Part shown: positions 1 to 9,712 of the stretch, piece after piece
Numbering within the stretch: the stretch's first letter is position 1
Layout: the number at the start of each line of letters is the position of its first letter
Assembly (NCBI RefSeq): GCF_003751085.1
Contig: NZ_RJJY01000002.1
Location: 1,488,001 to 1,552,000 of the forward strand
Direction: 5' to 3'
DNA length: 64,000 nt
DNA from: Micromonospora sp. Llam0
GTDB taxonomy: Bacteria > Actinomycetota > Actinomycetes > Mycobacteriales > Micromonosporaceae
Made by a program: the position numbers and the translations under genes
Notes under the pieces: generated by a model
The model's database searches: none
What the model was told of the DNA's origin: nothing
The model's input: only the letters and a program-made list of their open reading frames with translations

Positions 1-1
1 C

Positions 2-220
2 ACCCGACCGACCCGGGTCGGCACCCGGGTGCTCTGGCTGACGCCGGACGCCGCCGGGCCGACGCTGGTCGTCACCGACGGCACCGCCGGCACCCTGGCC
101 CGCAGTCCGCAGTGGCTGTCCGAGATGGGTGCCCGGCAGAGCCGGAACCTGCTCCGCCGGGCATGGCGGACGGCACGGTCCGGTCGGCGGCGGCTGACGT
201 CCCGCCGTACCGACAGCTGA
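2..220 (+). CDS. 3' end of an unidentified protein (partial)
   Basis: This reading frame is open from the left edge and stops at 218-220, giving about 72 C-terminal residues. The end is arginine-rich, with alternating Arg/Ala and Arg/Leu near the terminus. It runs toward the next gene, whose stop is at 249, so the two are convergent with only 28 bp between them. I recognise no domain. The position beside a glycopolymer operon hints at a related gene, but that is inference. It could also be a spurious open frame, since long open frames are common at this GC content. Confidence 0.35.
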   Translation, partial: TRPTRVGTRVLWLTPDAAGPTLVVTDGTAGTLARSPQWLSEMGARQSRNLLRRAWRTARSGRRRLTSRRTDS

Positions 221-248
221 CCGGTCGCGGCCGTCGGGCCGATCGCCG

Positions 249-2591
249 TCAACTGGCCAGCAGGGCGATCCGGTGCAGCCGGTCCGGCTCCAGTCGCAGC
301 CGGAGCGGCTGCCTGCCGCCGGTGCCGTCCGCTCGGCCCAGGCCGTCCCGGATACGCAGGGACACCGGCAGGTCGCACACCTGGTCAGCCGCGCCCGGTT
401 GGTAGCCGAACCACCAGCGGCCCGGTTCAAGCTGGTCCGGGCCGGCGGCCGGCACCCGGACCTGCCAGCCTTCGTCGACGCTCTCCACCGGCAGGTCGCG
501 GTCCGCCGGGGCGGCCGCGTCCCGCAGGTCGTCGGCGTGCCGCAGGACAACCAGGGACGGCAGGTCACCAACCGCGCACTCACCGCCGATCGTCACCCCG
601 CCCTGATCTACAGTCGCCCAGGTGGCCACCGGACCGGTCGGCAGCATCCGGATCGTCAGGCTGCCGTGATCCCCCGGCTCCACCAACGGGCCCGGGCGCC
701 CACCGACCGGGTGCAGATCGACGAAGCCCTCCCCGACCGGCAGTTGTTCGTCGGTCCGGTCGGCGCCGAGCCGGTAGCCGACCAACCAGCCCGACACCGG
801 ATCACCGACCGGCGCCGGTCGCTGGACGGCAGCCCCGGCGAGCAGATCCGCGAGCGGGATCCGACAGCTGAAGACAGCTCCGGTCGCCTCGTCGGTGTCC
901 CGGCCGGCCGCCGCCGGATCGGCGGCGGGCCGGGCGGATCCGCCGACGGCGGTCGGGTAGCGCCGCCACACCACCGCCGGCGCCCGGGACAGGGACAGGG
1001 CCGTCGGCGGTGCGACACCGGCGGCGGCTGTTCCGCTGATCACCAGGCTGTCGTCGTCGACCTCGGCGGCGGTGGCCCACACCCTGGGTCGTTCGACCCG
1101 CAACCGCAGCGCACCGTCGTACAGCACCGGCACGATCCGTACCCCGGGTGCCACCCAGGTTGCGGGAAGGGCCGGCTGGATCTCGCCGACCTTGACCGGT
1201 GCGCTGACCGGCGGTCCGGCCGGGTCGACGACGCCGGTCATCACCAGCCAGGTGCCGGTCCGCCATCCTGAGCTGGGCCGCAGCGCCGACGTACGGAACG
1301 ATGCGTCGAACCCCGACCCGGCCGGCAGGTCGTCGGCCGACTGGCACGACACCGAGCCGCGACCAGCGAACACCCGCGAGTGGGCCAGGCCCGGCACGCG
1401 CCGCCCGGGACGGCCCCGCTCGCGCAGCCACAGGGCGCGTAGCCGGAGCCAGGGTGCGCCGGCCACCTGCGGCGCACGGTAGACGTGCCCGGAAATTCGC
1501 AACCGGCCGTCCCGCCAGGCGACCGACCGCAGGGCGGTACGCAACTGCCGGTCCGGCCGGTACAGCTGTACCGGAACGTCCGGCACCACCGGCGGTTGCT
1601 GTCCGAGCCGGGTCGCCGCCACCACGGTGAGCAGCTCGGCGAGTCGACCGTCGCTAGCCAACCGCCAGGCCACCCGCAGTCCCGGTTCGAGCCGGTCCGG
1701 CACCGACGGGTCGACCTCGGCGAGGAACTCGCCGGCCAACTGCAGGAAGCGCTGCCGGTACGCCTCGTCCGGCACGTCCGGCAGCAGGTGCAGGAACATC
1801 CGCAGGTCGCTGCGTAACGCGATGGTGTCGTAGTGGTTCTTCATCTTACGGTTGCCGAGCGCGGCGAGTGACCGGCTGGCGCTGCGCACCGCCGCGAACC
1901 GGTCGACCAGGTTGGTGATCTCCGTCTGCCGTTGACTGATCGACTCCTCGGCACCGGCCTCGCGCTGGCGCCAGTGGTAGACCGGGGTGCTCAGCACGTC
2001 GATCTTCGCGGCCAGAGCGTACGCCGGAACGGTCACCGGGATGTCCTCGTACCGCACCCCTTCGGGAAACCACAGCTCGTTGCCGGTCCAGAAGTCCCGC
2101 CGGAACACCTTGTTGCAGGCCAGCCGGTCGTAGAACAGGTTCCGGCGGCGACGTAGCCGGGCACCGAGCCGGGTCTGCCGGTGGGTGCCCCGGTGCAGCG
2201 GAGACTGCCAGAGCCCGCGTGAGTTGAACAACAGGACGTTGCCGGAGGCGATCTGCGAACCGGTCGACTCCAGCGCACCGACCAGCAACTCGAAGGCGTA
2301 CCGGGGAAGCACGTCGTCGCTGTCGACGAACGCCAGGTAGTCGCCGCTGGCCGCGCGGATTCCGGTGTTGCGGGCCGCGCCCAACCCTCGGTTCGGCTGC
2401 CGGATCAACCGGAACCGGGGGTCGGCCTCGGCCCGCGCGGCGGCGATCGCACCGCTGTCGTCGGTGGAGCCGTCGTCGACCAGGACGAACTCGATGTCCG
2501 GGTGGGTCTGGTCGGCCAGCGAGTCGAGGCACTCCGGCAGGTAACGCGCCACGTTGTAGATCGGTGTGACGACGCTGAGCAGTGCGCCCAC
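249..2591 (-). CDS. GT2 family glycosyltransferase with long C-terminal extension
   Basis: Residues 1-230 form a GT-A fold family 2 glycosyltransferase. The start is the typical SVVTPIYN strand, VDDGS lies near residue 39, and FVDSDD (the metal/nucleotide-sugar Asp motif) near residue 90. The other roughly 500 residues are beta-rich with no domain I can name. The layout, a GT2 domain plus a long beta-rich tail, recalls teichoic-acid glycosyltransferases of the TarS type, but that is only an architectural analogy. I chose GTG at 2591, 8 bp after the stop of the upstream gene. A longer open frame reaches 2675 but overlaps the previous gene and lacks family similarity. It is the last gene of a three-gene leftward operon for a surface glycopolymer. 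Confidence 0.8.
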   Translation of the reverse strand: MGALLSVVTPIYNVARYLPECLDSLADQTHPDIEFVLVDDGSTDDSGAIAAARAEADPRFRLIRQPNRGLGAARNTGIRAASGDYLAFVDSDDVLPRYAFELLVGALESTGSQIASGNVLLFNSRGLWQSPLHRGTHRQTRLGARLRRRRNLFYDRLACNKVFRRDFWTGNELWFPEGVRYEDIPVTVPAYALAAKIDVLSTPVYHWRQREAGAEESISQRQTEITNLVDRFAAVRSASRSLAALGNRKMKNHYDTIALRSDLRMFLHLLPDVPDEAYRQRFLQLAGEFLAEVDPSVPDRLEPGLRVAWRLASDGRLAELLTVVAATRLGQQPPVVPDVPVQLYRPDRQLRTALRSVAWRDGRLRISGHVYRAPQVAGAPWLRLRALWLRERGRPGRRVPGLAHSRVFAGRGSVSCQSADDLPAGSGFDASFRTSALRPSSGWRTGTWLVMTGVVDPAGPPVSAPVKVGEIQPALPATWVAPGVRIVPVLYDGALRLRVERPRVWATAAEVDDDSLVISGTAAAGVAPPTALSLSRAPAVVWRRYPTAVGGSARPAADPAAAGRDTDEATGAVFSCRIPLADLLAGAAVQRPAPVGDPVSGWLVGYRLGADRTDEQLPVGEGFVDLHPVGGRPGPLVEPGDHGSLTIRMLPTGPVATWATVDQGGVTIGGECAVGDLPSLVVLRHADDLRDAAAPADRDLPVESVDEGWQVRVPAAGPDQLEPGRWWFGYQPGAADQVCDLPVSLRIRDGLGRADGTGGRQPLRLRLEPDRLHRIALLAS

Positions 2592-2598
2592 CCTGGGA

Positions 2599-4812
2599 TC
2601 AGCCGGCGGCCGACGGTGCCGGCTCGCCGAGCAACGCGCGGCGGACCACCCGCTCGGCGGCGTGCCCGTCGTCAAGGTGGCAGAACCGCCCCCGGAACTG
2701 GGTCCGGGCCTTGGCCGCGGCGTCGTCGTCGACCGCTCCGGTACGGAACACGTCCAGCAGGTGGCCGAAGGTGGTGGCGACCGCTCCCGGAGGTTCCGCG
2801 GTGATGTCGAAGTAGACGCCCCGGGCCATCGCGTACGCCGCGGCGTCCGGCGCGTAGATCACGATCGGTCGGTCCAGGATCGCGTAGTCGAACATCGCCG
2901 ACGAGTAGTCCGTGATCAGCACGTCGGCGGCGAGGTACAGGTCCTCGACCACCGGGTGCGCCGACACGTCCCGAACCCGGCCGCTGGCCGGGGCGTTGGG
3001 CGCCCGCCCGGTCCGCTGCCGGTCATGGAAGTAGTGGCTGCGGATCAGCAGCCAGGCGTCCGGGCCGAGGACCTCGGCGAAGGCGTCGGCGTCGAAGTCG
3101 GGCCGCCAGCCGGGCTGGTGTTCGCGATGGGTCGGCAGGTAGAGCACCACCCGCTCGCCGGCGGCGATGCCGAGCGCCTCGCGGGCCGCGGCCACCTCGG
3201 CGTCGGTGGCCAGCGCCAGCCGGTCGTTGCGCGGATAGCCGGTGTCGAGCGACTCGAAGCCGGCCGGGTACGCCCGCTCCCACATCTGGGTGGAGAAGTG
3301 GTTGGCGCTGACGCTGTAGTCCCACCGGTCCACCCGGCGCAGCAGCAGGGAGAAGTTCATCGAGGTGGCACCGATCGGGTGCCGCTGCTGGTCCAGGCCC
3401 ATCACCTTGACCGGCGTGCCGTGGTGGGTCTGCACGTGCACCGAGCCGGGCCGCTTGCGCACGTAGTCGGGGAAGTTCACGTTGTTGATCAGCCACTTCG
3501 ACCGGGCCAGGGCCCGGTAGTAGCCCCGGGTGCCGGCGACGACGTACGGCACCCCGGGCGGCATGCTCGCCGCCCGGTCCCGACGGACCACCCAGACGCT
3601 CTTGATCTGCGGGGCGATCTGCGCCGCCTTGGCGTGGATCGCCGCCGGGTTGCAGCTGTAGCCCCGGTACCAGTACGCGGCGTACAGCGCCAGCGACTCG
3701 TCCATCGGCAGCCGCAGCTGCAGCCGGTAGTAGCCACGCAGCAGCGCCCGCCGGCCGGCCCGGGCCAGGTTGATCAGCCGCCGCTTGACCGGCCGGCCGA
3801 ACCGTCGGCTGATCGAGGGAAGCTTCTTGCGGGCCTGCTGGACGATCCGCAACGCGGCGAAGGTACGCCACCGGTTGGCGGCCAGCAGCCGCCGCTTCAG
3901 CCCTTCCACGCCGTCCGGCTGTGGGTAACCGCCGGCCGGCAGCCGCCGCTGGTAGTCGTCGTGTGCCCGGGCGAAGAACTTCCGGTGCAGCTCGAGGGGC
4001 AGCCGACCGCCGTGTCCCAGCACCATCAGATAGTGGGAGATCATCAGGCCGAACAGCTCGGGCCGGACCGGATCGGCCTGCGGGCCACGGGCGTCCAACC
4101 AGTCGAAGGTGTGGCCCCAGTGGTCGAACATCTCGAAGTGCCGGGCGCTGCGGGTCCGGGTGATCGCCCCGGTGCGGCGCTGCCGGTAGTTGACGCACGC
4201 CCGGTCGAGTACGGTGACCCGCTCGGCCGCGACCAGTAGCGGGAAGGTGAACGAGACGTCCTCGTACCAGCCCGCCTCGAACCGCAGCCCGAGATCGACC
4301 AGGAACTCCCGACGGGTGACCTTGTTCCAGGCGGTGTGCAGGACCTTGAGCGTCTCCGGCCGGGTCCGTACGTCGAACACCTCGGCGCCGGGCGAGGTCG
4401 GGAACGCCTGGCGCAGCGCGCTACCCGCGTGGTAGTTGTTCCAGAAGACCCGTACGTGGTCGACGATCAGTACGTCGGGGGTGGTGTCGCGGAGTCGGTT
4501 GGCGACCGCCCGCAGCGCACCGTCGGTCAGCCAGTCGTCGCTGTCCAGGAACCAGACGTACTCGCCGGTCGCCGCGTCCAGCCCGGCGTTTCGGGCCTTA
4601 CCCAGGCCGACGTTGGCCGGTAGCGACAGCACGGTCAGCCGGGGGTCGCGGGCGGCGTACTCGGCGAGGATCTGCCCGGAGGTGTCCGGCGAGCAGTCGT
4701 CGACCGCGATCACCTCGACGTCGGTGAACGACTGCCCGAGGATGGAGTCAAGGCACTCCCGCAGGTAGCCCTGCACCTTGTACACCGGCACAACGATACT
4801 GATCAACGTCAT
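2599..4812 (-). CDS. Fusion of GT2 glycosyltransferase and CDP-glycerol:poly(glycerophosphate) glycerophosphotransferase
   Basis: This 737-residue protein has two catalytic modules. Residues 1 to about 300 are a GT2 domain (ISIVVPVYK at the start, VDDCSPD near 38, FLDSDDW near 90). Residues 350-730 match the TagB/TagF glycerophosphotransferase family: the HGTPVK motif lies near residue 460 and ITDYSS near 636. TagF-type enzymes transfer glycerol- or ribitol-phosphate from CDP-activated donors onto growing teichoic acid chains at the inner membrane face. The gene overlaps the upstream CDP-alcohol phosphotransferase gene by ATGA (4 bp), which implies translational coupling. A single protein that may both glycosylate and extend the polymer is consistent with actinobacterial teichoic-acid-like glycopolymers. 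The exact polyol is unknown. Confidence 0.85.
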   Translation of the reverse strand: MTLISIVVPVYKVQGYLRECLDSILGQSFTDVEVIAVDDCSPDTSGQILAEYAARDPRLTVLSLPANVGLGKARNAGLDAATGEYVWFLDSDDWLTDGALRAVANRLRDTTPDVLIVDHVRVFWNNYHAGSALRQAFPTSPGAEVFDVRTRPETLKVLHTAWNKVTRREFLVDLGLRFEAGWYEDVSFTFPLLVAAERVTVLDRACVNYRQRRTGAITRTRSARHFEMFDHWGHTFDWLDARGPQADPVRPELFGLMISHYLMVLGHGGRLPLELHRKFFARAHDDYQRRLPAGGYPQPDGVEGLKRRLLAANRWRTFAALRIVQQARKKLPSISRRFGRPVKRRLINLARAGRRALLRGYYRLQLRLPMDESLALYAAYWYRGYSCNPAAIHAKAAQIAPQIKSVWVVRRDRAASMPPGVPYVVAGTRGYYRALARSKWLINNVNFPDYVRKRPGSVHVQTHHGTPVKVMGLDQQRHPIGATSMNFSLLLRRVDRWDYSVSANHFSTQMWERAYPAGFESLDTGYPRNDRLALATDAEVAAAREALGIAAGERVVLYLPTHREHQPGWRPDFDADAFAEVLGPDAWLLIRSHYFHDRQRTGRAPNAPASGRVRDVSAHPVVEDLYLAADVLITDYSSAMFDYAILDRPIVIYAPDAAAYAMARGVYFDITAEPPGAVATTFGHLLDVFRTGAVDDDAAAKARTQFRGRFCHLDDGHAAERVVRRALLGEPAPSAAG

Positions 4813-7028
4813 CGGTCATCACCTGCGATCGTGCCGGCGGGGCGGCCGGCGGGGTGGAGGGAGGGAGCCGGACCTACCGGCATGGCCGGCGGCCGGCGGG
4901 GTGCCGGAATCCGGGCGACGGCGCCCGGCGGGCGGTGATCCGCTGCTCGATCCGGCGCCGACGGCCGGTGATCGAGCACCGCGGTCACGAGGAAGTGCAG
5001 CATCAGGTAGCCGGCGAGCGCGGCTACCACACCGGTGGTCACCGCGACCGGGGTGACCGTCGCGGGCAGCCCGGGGGCGAGCAGCATCGGCCCGGCAGCG
5101 GCGGCGGCGAGCAGCAGTGTTCGGCCGTCCCAGCCGAGGCTCCACCGGCGCAGCGGTGGTCCGTCGAGCCGTTTCTCCAGCCGGGCGGTGAGATCGTAGT
5201 GGTGCAGGGCGAGGATCAGCAGCAGTCCGTAGGTGACCGCAGCCGGCACGCCGGCGACGACGCCGGCCGCGACGACGAAGAGAAGTTCGGCCGCCCGCAG
5301 CGCCGCTGGCACCAGCCAGTCGAGCGCGCCGGTGGCCGGCCGGGCCGCGCTGGCCGCGCCGGCCGCCAGCAGGGCCGCCGCGCCGACGAGGACGGCACCG
5401 GCACCGGCACCGGCACCGGCACCGGACAGCATGCCGGTCGCGGTCAGGGCCAGCAGGGTCGCGGCGGTCCCGGCGGCAGCCACCGCGAGGGGCAACTGCC
5501 CGGCGGCGGATCGACCGGTCAGCAGATTGGCGATCCGACCGGCCAGGAAGCCGTCGTCGCGGTAGTTCGCGGTGTCCACCGCCGCCAGCACCGGAACCCG
5601 CATCGACCGGGCCCGCAGGGTCCGCAGGCCCGCCGTCCAGATGGCCGCGAGCAGCCCCCAGCCGAGTACGGCCCACAGGCTGACCAGCGGGCCGAACAGC
5701 ACCACGGTGACGGCGATCAGCGCCCACCGCTCGCCGATCGGGAAGACGATGGTCCGTTTCGCCCAGTAGATCGGCGAGCGTGGCGCGGCGAGCACCCGGT
5801 CGGAGGCCTGGCTGAGCCGACCGCCGACCCCGACCGCCGACGCGCCGGTGGCCGGCCGGCTCGACGGCCGGTGGGCGGCTTCGTCGTGCAGCGCCCCGTA
5901 CCAGGCGTCGGTCATGTGCCGGACGGTCTGCAACACGATCGCGGCGGTGGCCAGCACCCACCCGTCGGCCGCCCACCCGTCGGCCGGTCCCGCCTGGTGT
6001 ACGCCGACGCCGAGCCCCGCGTACACCAGGTACTCCTTGCCCCGGTCGGCGATGGTGTCCAGCCAGCCGCCGAATGCGCTGAACCGGCCGGTGTAGCGGG
6101 CCAGTTGGCCGTCGACGCAGTCGAGCACGAAGCCGAGATAGAGCAGGACCGCACCGAGCACCAGCAGCGGCCGGTCGCCTACGGCGAACAGCAGCGCGGC
6201 GGCGGCGGCGAACGCGACCGAGATCGCGGTGACCCCGGTCGGGCTCAGCCCGATCCGGGCCGCGACCTTCGCAACTATCGGTGACCAGCTACTCACAAAG
6301 TAGGTGGCGAACAGGTCGTCCTGTTCCTTGACCACCAGGCGCAGTCGGGCCCGGTCGGGGTCGACGGCACGGATCCGGGCCTCGGCGTCGGACAGACCGG
6401 CCGGGTCGGCCACCCGCCGGGCCACCAGGTGCCGCAGCGGGTACGCCCCGACGGCGGCGCCGTCGGCGACGAACTCGGCGAGGATCGCGTCCAGCGGGTG
6501 GGTGCCCGGGGGCAGCCGCCGGGTGGCGGCGGCCCGGGCCGCCGTGGCCAACGCGGGCAGGTCACCGACGCCGACCCGCAGTACGCCGCCGAAGCGCGGA
6601 AGCGGCTCGGTGGTGGTCGGGTCGGCGGTGGCCGGCGTCGGGTCGGCGGTGGCCGGGTCGGTGGTGACGGCGACGATCCGACCGCGCAGAGCGCTGACGG
6701 CGGCGACCCGACCACCAGCGGAGCCGTCCGCAGCGGGCAGCAGCAGCGCCCGGGTGGTCCCGGCCGGTGCCACGGAGAGCAGTCGAATCACCTCGGTGTG
6801 GGCGACCACGTCGGTGGCGCACAGCAGGACCGGTCCGACGGCCCGCTCGACGATGTCGGCGACGGTAGCCAGCTCCGCTGTCCGCGCCTCGTCGGCACAG
6901 GCCGCCACGAGCTGCTCCCGAAGATGGTCGTCAAGCGACGATCCACTTACTGTGCGCAACTTTCCGGGATCGGCGCTGGTCGAGGTGGCAGAAGCCCGGT
7001 TCGCCGAAATCAGGATCGCCAGTGTCAC
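4809..7028 (-). CDS. DUF5941-type CDP-alcohol phosphotransferase family membrane protein
   Basis: This is a 739-residue protein. The N-terminal ~240 residues are soluble and resemble the nucleotidyl-sugar-like part of DUF5941 proteins. Near residues 301-325 is the CDP-alcohol phosphotransferase signature D-x2-DG-x2-AR-x8-G-x3-D-x3-D (DCVDGQLAR followed by GGWLDTIAD), complete with all four acidic residues. Several hydrophobic membrane spans follow. The family swaps CMP of a CDP-alcohol for a second alcohol. Start is GTG 7028. It is the first gene of the glycopolymer operon and is coupled to the GT2-TagF fusion. Two low-complexity stretches are visible: a 21-bp direct duplication at 6616-6657 (ATADPT) and a hexameric run near 5393-5424 encoding alternating Gly-Ala. 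The substrate is not predictable. Confidence 0.8.
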   Translation of the reverse strand: MTLAILISANRASATSTSADPGKLRTVSGSSLDDHLREQLVAACADEARTAELATVADIVERAVGPVLLCATDVVAHTEVIRLLSVAPAGTTRALLLPAADGSAGGRVAAVSALRGRIVAVTTDPATADPTPATADPTTTEPLPRFGGVLRVGVGDLPALATAARAAATRRLPPGTHPLDAILAEFVADGAAVGAYPLRHLVARRVADPAGLSDAEARIRAVDPDRARLRLVVKEQDDLFATYFVSSWSPIVAKVAARIGLSPTGVTAISVAFAAAAALLFAVGDRPLLVLGAVLLYLGFVLDCVDGQLARYTGRFSAFGGWLDTIADRGKEYLVYAGLGVGVHQAGPADGWAADGWVLATAAIVLQTVRHMTDAWYGALHDEAAHRPSSRPATGASAVGVGGRLSQASDRVLAAPRSPIYWAKRTIVFPIGERWALIAVTVVLFGPLVSLWAVLGWGLLAAIWTAGLRTLRARSMRVPVLAAVDTANYRDDGFLAGRIANLLTGRSAAGQLPLAVAAAGTAATLLALTATGMLSGAGAGAGAGAVLVGAAALLAAGAASAARPATGALDWLVPAALRAAELLFVVAAGVVAGVPAAVTYGLLLILALHHYDLTARLEKRLDGPPLRRWSLGWDGRTLLLAAAAAGPMLLAPGLPATVTPVAVTTGVVAALAGYLMLHFLVTAVLDHRPSAPDRAADHRPPGAVARIPAPRRPPAMPVGPAPSLHPAGRPAGTIAGDDR

Positions 7029-7346
7029 ATTCGCGCGCTTCCGTCTAGACGAGCGCGCGAGGCGCTCCGAGGGGTGGCGTCGCCCGAGGGCGCCGACGCG
7101 GGTGGGGGCACCGTCGGTGTGGGCAACGCCGGCAAGATTAGCAGTCGGTGAACAATGCGGGTAGCTCGCACGTCCGCGAGATGACGCCGCTCTGGCGCGA
7201 CCCCCTGAATGATCTTGAATCGGTCAGGGTAACGCCGTACGGGAGCCGCACCGCGAATCGGTCCGTGGACCGAGGGCGCCGCGTCCCGACGCGCCTACCG
7301 TGGAATGTGGCAGACCGGCCAGCAACGACACCCGAAGGAGCGTCCG
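7029..7346. other. Intergenic region between divergent genes
   Basis: This 318-bp spacer separates the leftward glycopolymer operon (start 7028) from the rightward PspC gene (start 7347). It must hold promoters for both directions. I see no convincing -10/-35 pair, operator palindrome, riboswitch or small gene; only short open frames without coding character cross it. Confidence 0.5.
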
Positions 7347-7553
7347 ATGAGCCGCAAACTGGTACGTCCCCGCAACGGACGGATGATCGCCGGCGTCTGC
7401 GCCGGGCTCGGCCAACGGTTCGGCATCTCAGCGGGAATGGTGCGGTTGATCTTCCTGCTCTCCCTGCTGCTGCCCGGCACCCAGGTGATCATTTACCTGG
7501 CGCTGTGGATCGTGATGCCGAACGAGGACCGTAACCTCGCCACGTCGTACTGA
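7347..7553 (+). CDS. PspC domain-containing small membrane protein
   Basis: This is a 68-residue protein that consists only of a PspC domain: the conserved NGRMIAGVCAGLG motif at residues 9-21, followed by one strongly hydrophobic span (residues 28-52) ending in ALWIVMPNE. PspC proteins are membrane sensors of envelope stress in the phage-shock system; many actinobacteria carry short stand-alone copies. The ATG at 7347 has a good Shine-Dalgarno GAAGGAG at 7334-7340. No pspA or pspB is adjacent, so its partner is unknown. It converges with the AftA-like gene, whose stop is at 7624. Confidence 0.85.
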   Translation: MSRKLVRPRNGRMIAGVCAGLGQRFGISAGMVRLIFLLSLLLPGTQVIIYLALWIVMPNEDRNLATSY

Positions 7554-7623
7554 GCACCCGTCCCGGGCACCGCCCGGCCCGGAGACTGCCGACGACCCGC
7601 CCCGTGGGACGGCCGACGACGGG

Positions 7624-9645
7624 TCACCGACGGACCGTGACGACAACCTGTCCCGGCAGGTCGTCGCGGACCACCCAGTACCGTTCGTCGAACTGGTCGC
7701 GGTGGAACCGCAGGTCCTGCCAGATCAGCTCGTCGCCGTCCCGGGTCAGGACGAAGACGTCGATCGGTCCGAACCCGGTCGCCGCCGACTCGGCGGCGAA
7801 CGCCGCCGGGTCGTCCTGGTCGGCCAGGTCGCGCAGCTCGGCCCGGCGTTCGTCCCAGCGGGACAGGGTGCCCGCCGCGGTCCGGTCGTTGCTCAGGTAA
7901 CCGGGCCACGGCAGGTACGAGAAGAGCCGTTCGTCGACGCTGAGGGTGACCCGGTCCGGGTCCGGCCCGGTGACCTGCTCGACCGCTCGACGTACCGGCT
8001 CGACCGGGAACCAGTCGGCGCGGCCGGTGTCGGGCGCGTACCGGGGATGGCCGCCGCCGGGCAGCGGCTCGGCGTGCGCGGCCGTCGCGTACCCCGAACC
8101 GGAGCCGTTGGTGCCCGGCATCCAGTTCGTGGAGTAGACCGGTACCGCCCAGGCCAGCAGCACCGCCAACGGCACGCCGGCCAGCCCGACCGGTGGGCTG
8201 ATCTGCAGCCGGCGCAGCAGCAGCGGCACCACGTGCACCAGGGTCAGCACCCCGGCGACGGCCAGCACCACGCCGTACAGCCGGGCCGTGTAGTGCGCGA
8301 AGGCGGTGTGCCCGGTCAGCACGAACCGCACCATCGACAGCAGCCGGTAGGCGAACGCGCCAGCGGCGATCAGCAGCAGCGGCCGGGCCCACCAGGTCGA
8401 CCGGACCAGCCACACCAGGCCCACCATGCCGGCCAACTGCAGACCACGCAGCGGCAGGTCACCCCGCTCCAGGAACGGCAGCAGACCATCGAGGTAGTAC
8501 GGCGACACGAACAGGTCGGAAACCAGCTGTCCGCCACCGCCGGTGGTCAACGCCCTCAGGTACGGCAGCACGTACCACGCCGACGACACGGTGGCGACCG
8601 CGGCGACCAGCAGCAGTCGCCGCAGGTACGCCCACCGGTCCGGCTCAGCCCGCCAGGCCGACCCGACGATCACCGCGAGGCCGAGCGCCGCGTAGACCAG
8701 CCAGGCCTGGTAGAGCACCACCAGCAGGCCCCCGAGCAGTCCGGAGGCCAGCCAGTGCAGCCGGCTGCGCGGCGGACGGGTGAAGGTCTCCAGCACCCAC
8801 GGGATGAAGATCATCAAAGCCAGGACCTCGTACGCCTTCCGCGGGTCGGACCAGGCCAGCACCCCCACGCAGGAGATCGCTAGCGCCGTCCAGGGACCCA
8901 CCTGGCGGCGCCACAGCAGGAATCCGACCAGCACCGACGCCGAGACGAACAGCACCTCGGCGTCGCCGAGCAACCGCCAGGCCGGCTGGTCGAGCAGCAC
9001 CGCCGCCCGGCCGACCAGCCAGGCGTACAGCGGCGGGTACTCCGACGGCAGCCCCGGCACCGTGGTGTCCGCGCTGGCCACGGTGACCGTGTACCGGGTG
9101 GCGGTGGCGGTCATCCGCAGCATGTCCCCGGACAGGCCGCCGAAGCCGAACGGGGTGCCGTACAGCGCGGCCCGCAGGATCAGCGCCAGCCAGGCGGAGG
9201 CCAGGCCGGCGCTGACTCCGGCCAGTGCCGGCATCGCGGCCGGCACCCATCGCCGGACGGCGGCAGCGGCCAGTCCGCCGAGGCAGACCAGCAGCAGGCC
9301 GCTGGCGACCGGCAGCGCCCGGCCGGCCACCGTGAATGGGTCAACGCGCGCCACCGACGGCAGCACGACCGCCACCGGCGTGGCCACCAGCCAGGTCAGT
9401 ACGGCGAGCGGTCCCGGCCGGTCGGCCAGGGACCGCAACCGGGCGATCCAGGTCCGGCCCGGCCCGGGTTCCGGCTTCGGTTCCGGTTTCGGTTCCGGTT
9501 CCGGTCTACGAGATCCGTCCGGATTGTCCTGCTCCGGGATCCGGTCCGACGCCTCCCGGCCTTGCGCGCCTGCCTCCCGGCCGGGTGAACCTACCCCCCG
9601 GCCGCTCGGCTCGCCGGTGCCGGCCGGGGATGTCTCGACAGTCAT
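7624..9645 (-). CDS. AftA-like arabinofuranosyltransferase (GT85-type membrane protein)
   Basis: This 673-residue polytopic membrane protein has a charged, Glu/Pro/Lys-rich N-terminal tail (with a Pro-Glu-Pro-Lys repeat near residues 48-66) followed by about ten hydrophobic spans and a soluble C-terminal ~150 residues. The loop after the third or fourth span holds GDMLRMTATATRYT and GLPSEYPPLYAWL, resembling the AftA N-terminal domain, which adds the first arabinofuranose to galactan from decaprenyl-phosphoryl-arabinose. Start ATG 9645 follows GGAG. It probably forms an operon with the GT2 protein upstream (67-bp gap). Arabinose is a known wall sugar in the Micromonosporaceae, but the acceptor here need not be galactan. 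The family assignment is by motif only. Confidence 0.6.
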   Translation of the reverse strand: MTVETSPAGTGEPSGRGVGSPGREAGAQGREASDRIPEQDNPDGSRRPEPEPKPEPKPEPGPGRTWIARLRSLADRPGPLAVLTWLVATPVAVVLPSVARVDPFTVAGRALPVASGLLLVCLGGLAAAAVRRWVPAAMPALAGVSAGLASAWLALILRAALYGTPFGFGGLSGDMLRMTATATRYTVTVASADTTVPGLPSEYPPLYAWLVGRAAVLLDQPAWRLLGDAEVLFVSASVLVGFLLWRRQVGPWTALAISCVGVLAWSDPRKAYEVLALMIFIPWVLETFTRPPRSRLHWLASGLLGGLLVVLYQAWLVYAALGLAVIVGSAWRAEPDRWAYLRRLLLVAAVATVSSAWYVLPYLRALTTGGGGQLVSDLFVSPYYLDGLLPFLERGDLPLRGLQLAGMVGLVWLVRSTWWARPLLLIAAGAFAYRLLSMVRFVLTGHTAFAHYTARLYGVVLAVAGVLTLVHVVPLLLRRLQISPPVGLAGVPLAVLLAWAVPVYSTNWMPGTNGSGSGYATAAHAEPLPGGGHPRYAPDTGRADWFPVEPVRRAVEQVTGPDPDRVTLSVDERLFSYLPWPGYLSNDRTAAGTLSRWDERRAELRDLADQDDPAAFAAESAATGFGPIDVFVLTRDGDELIWQDLRFHRDQFDERYWVVRDDLPGQVVVTVRR

Positions 9646-9712
9646 GGTGCTCCGCGGAACCGTTCGTCATCGTGACGCGCCGACCGTGTCGTGTAGCGGC
9701 GGGCCGTCCTGG

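Noticed and set aside
2566..4239. Long + strand open frames antisense to the glycopolymer genes (for example 557 codons)
   Set aside because: They are mirror frames of GC-rich genes, with Arg/Gly/Pro-rich, repetitive translations and no family motifs. The minus-strand genes have clear catalytic motifs.
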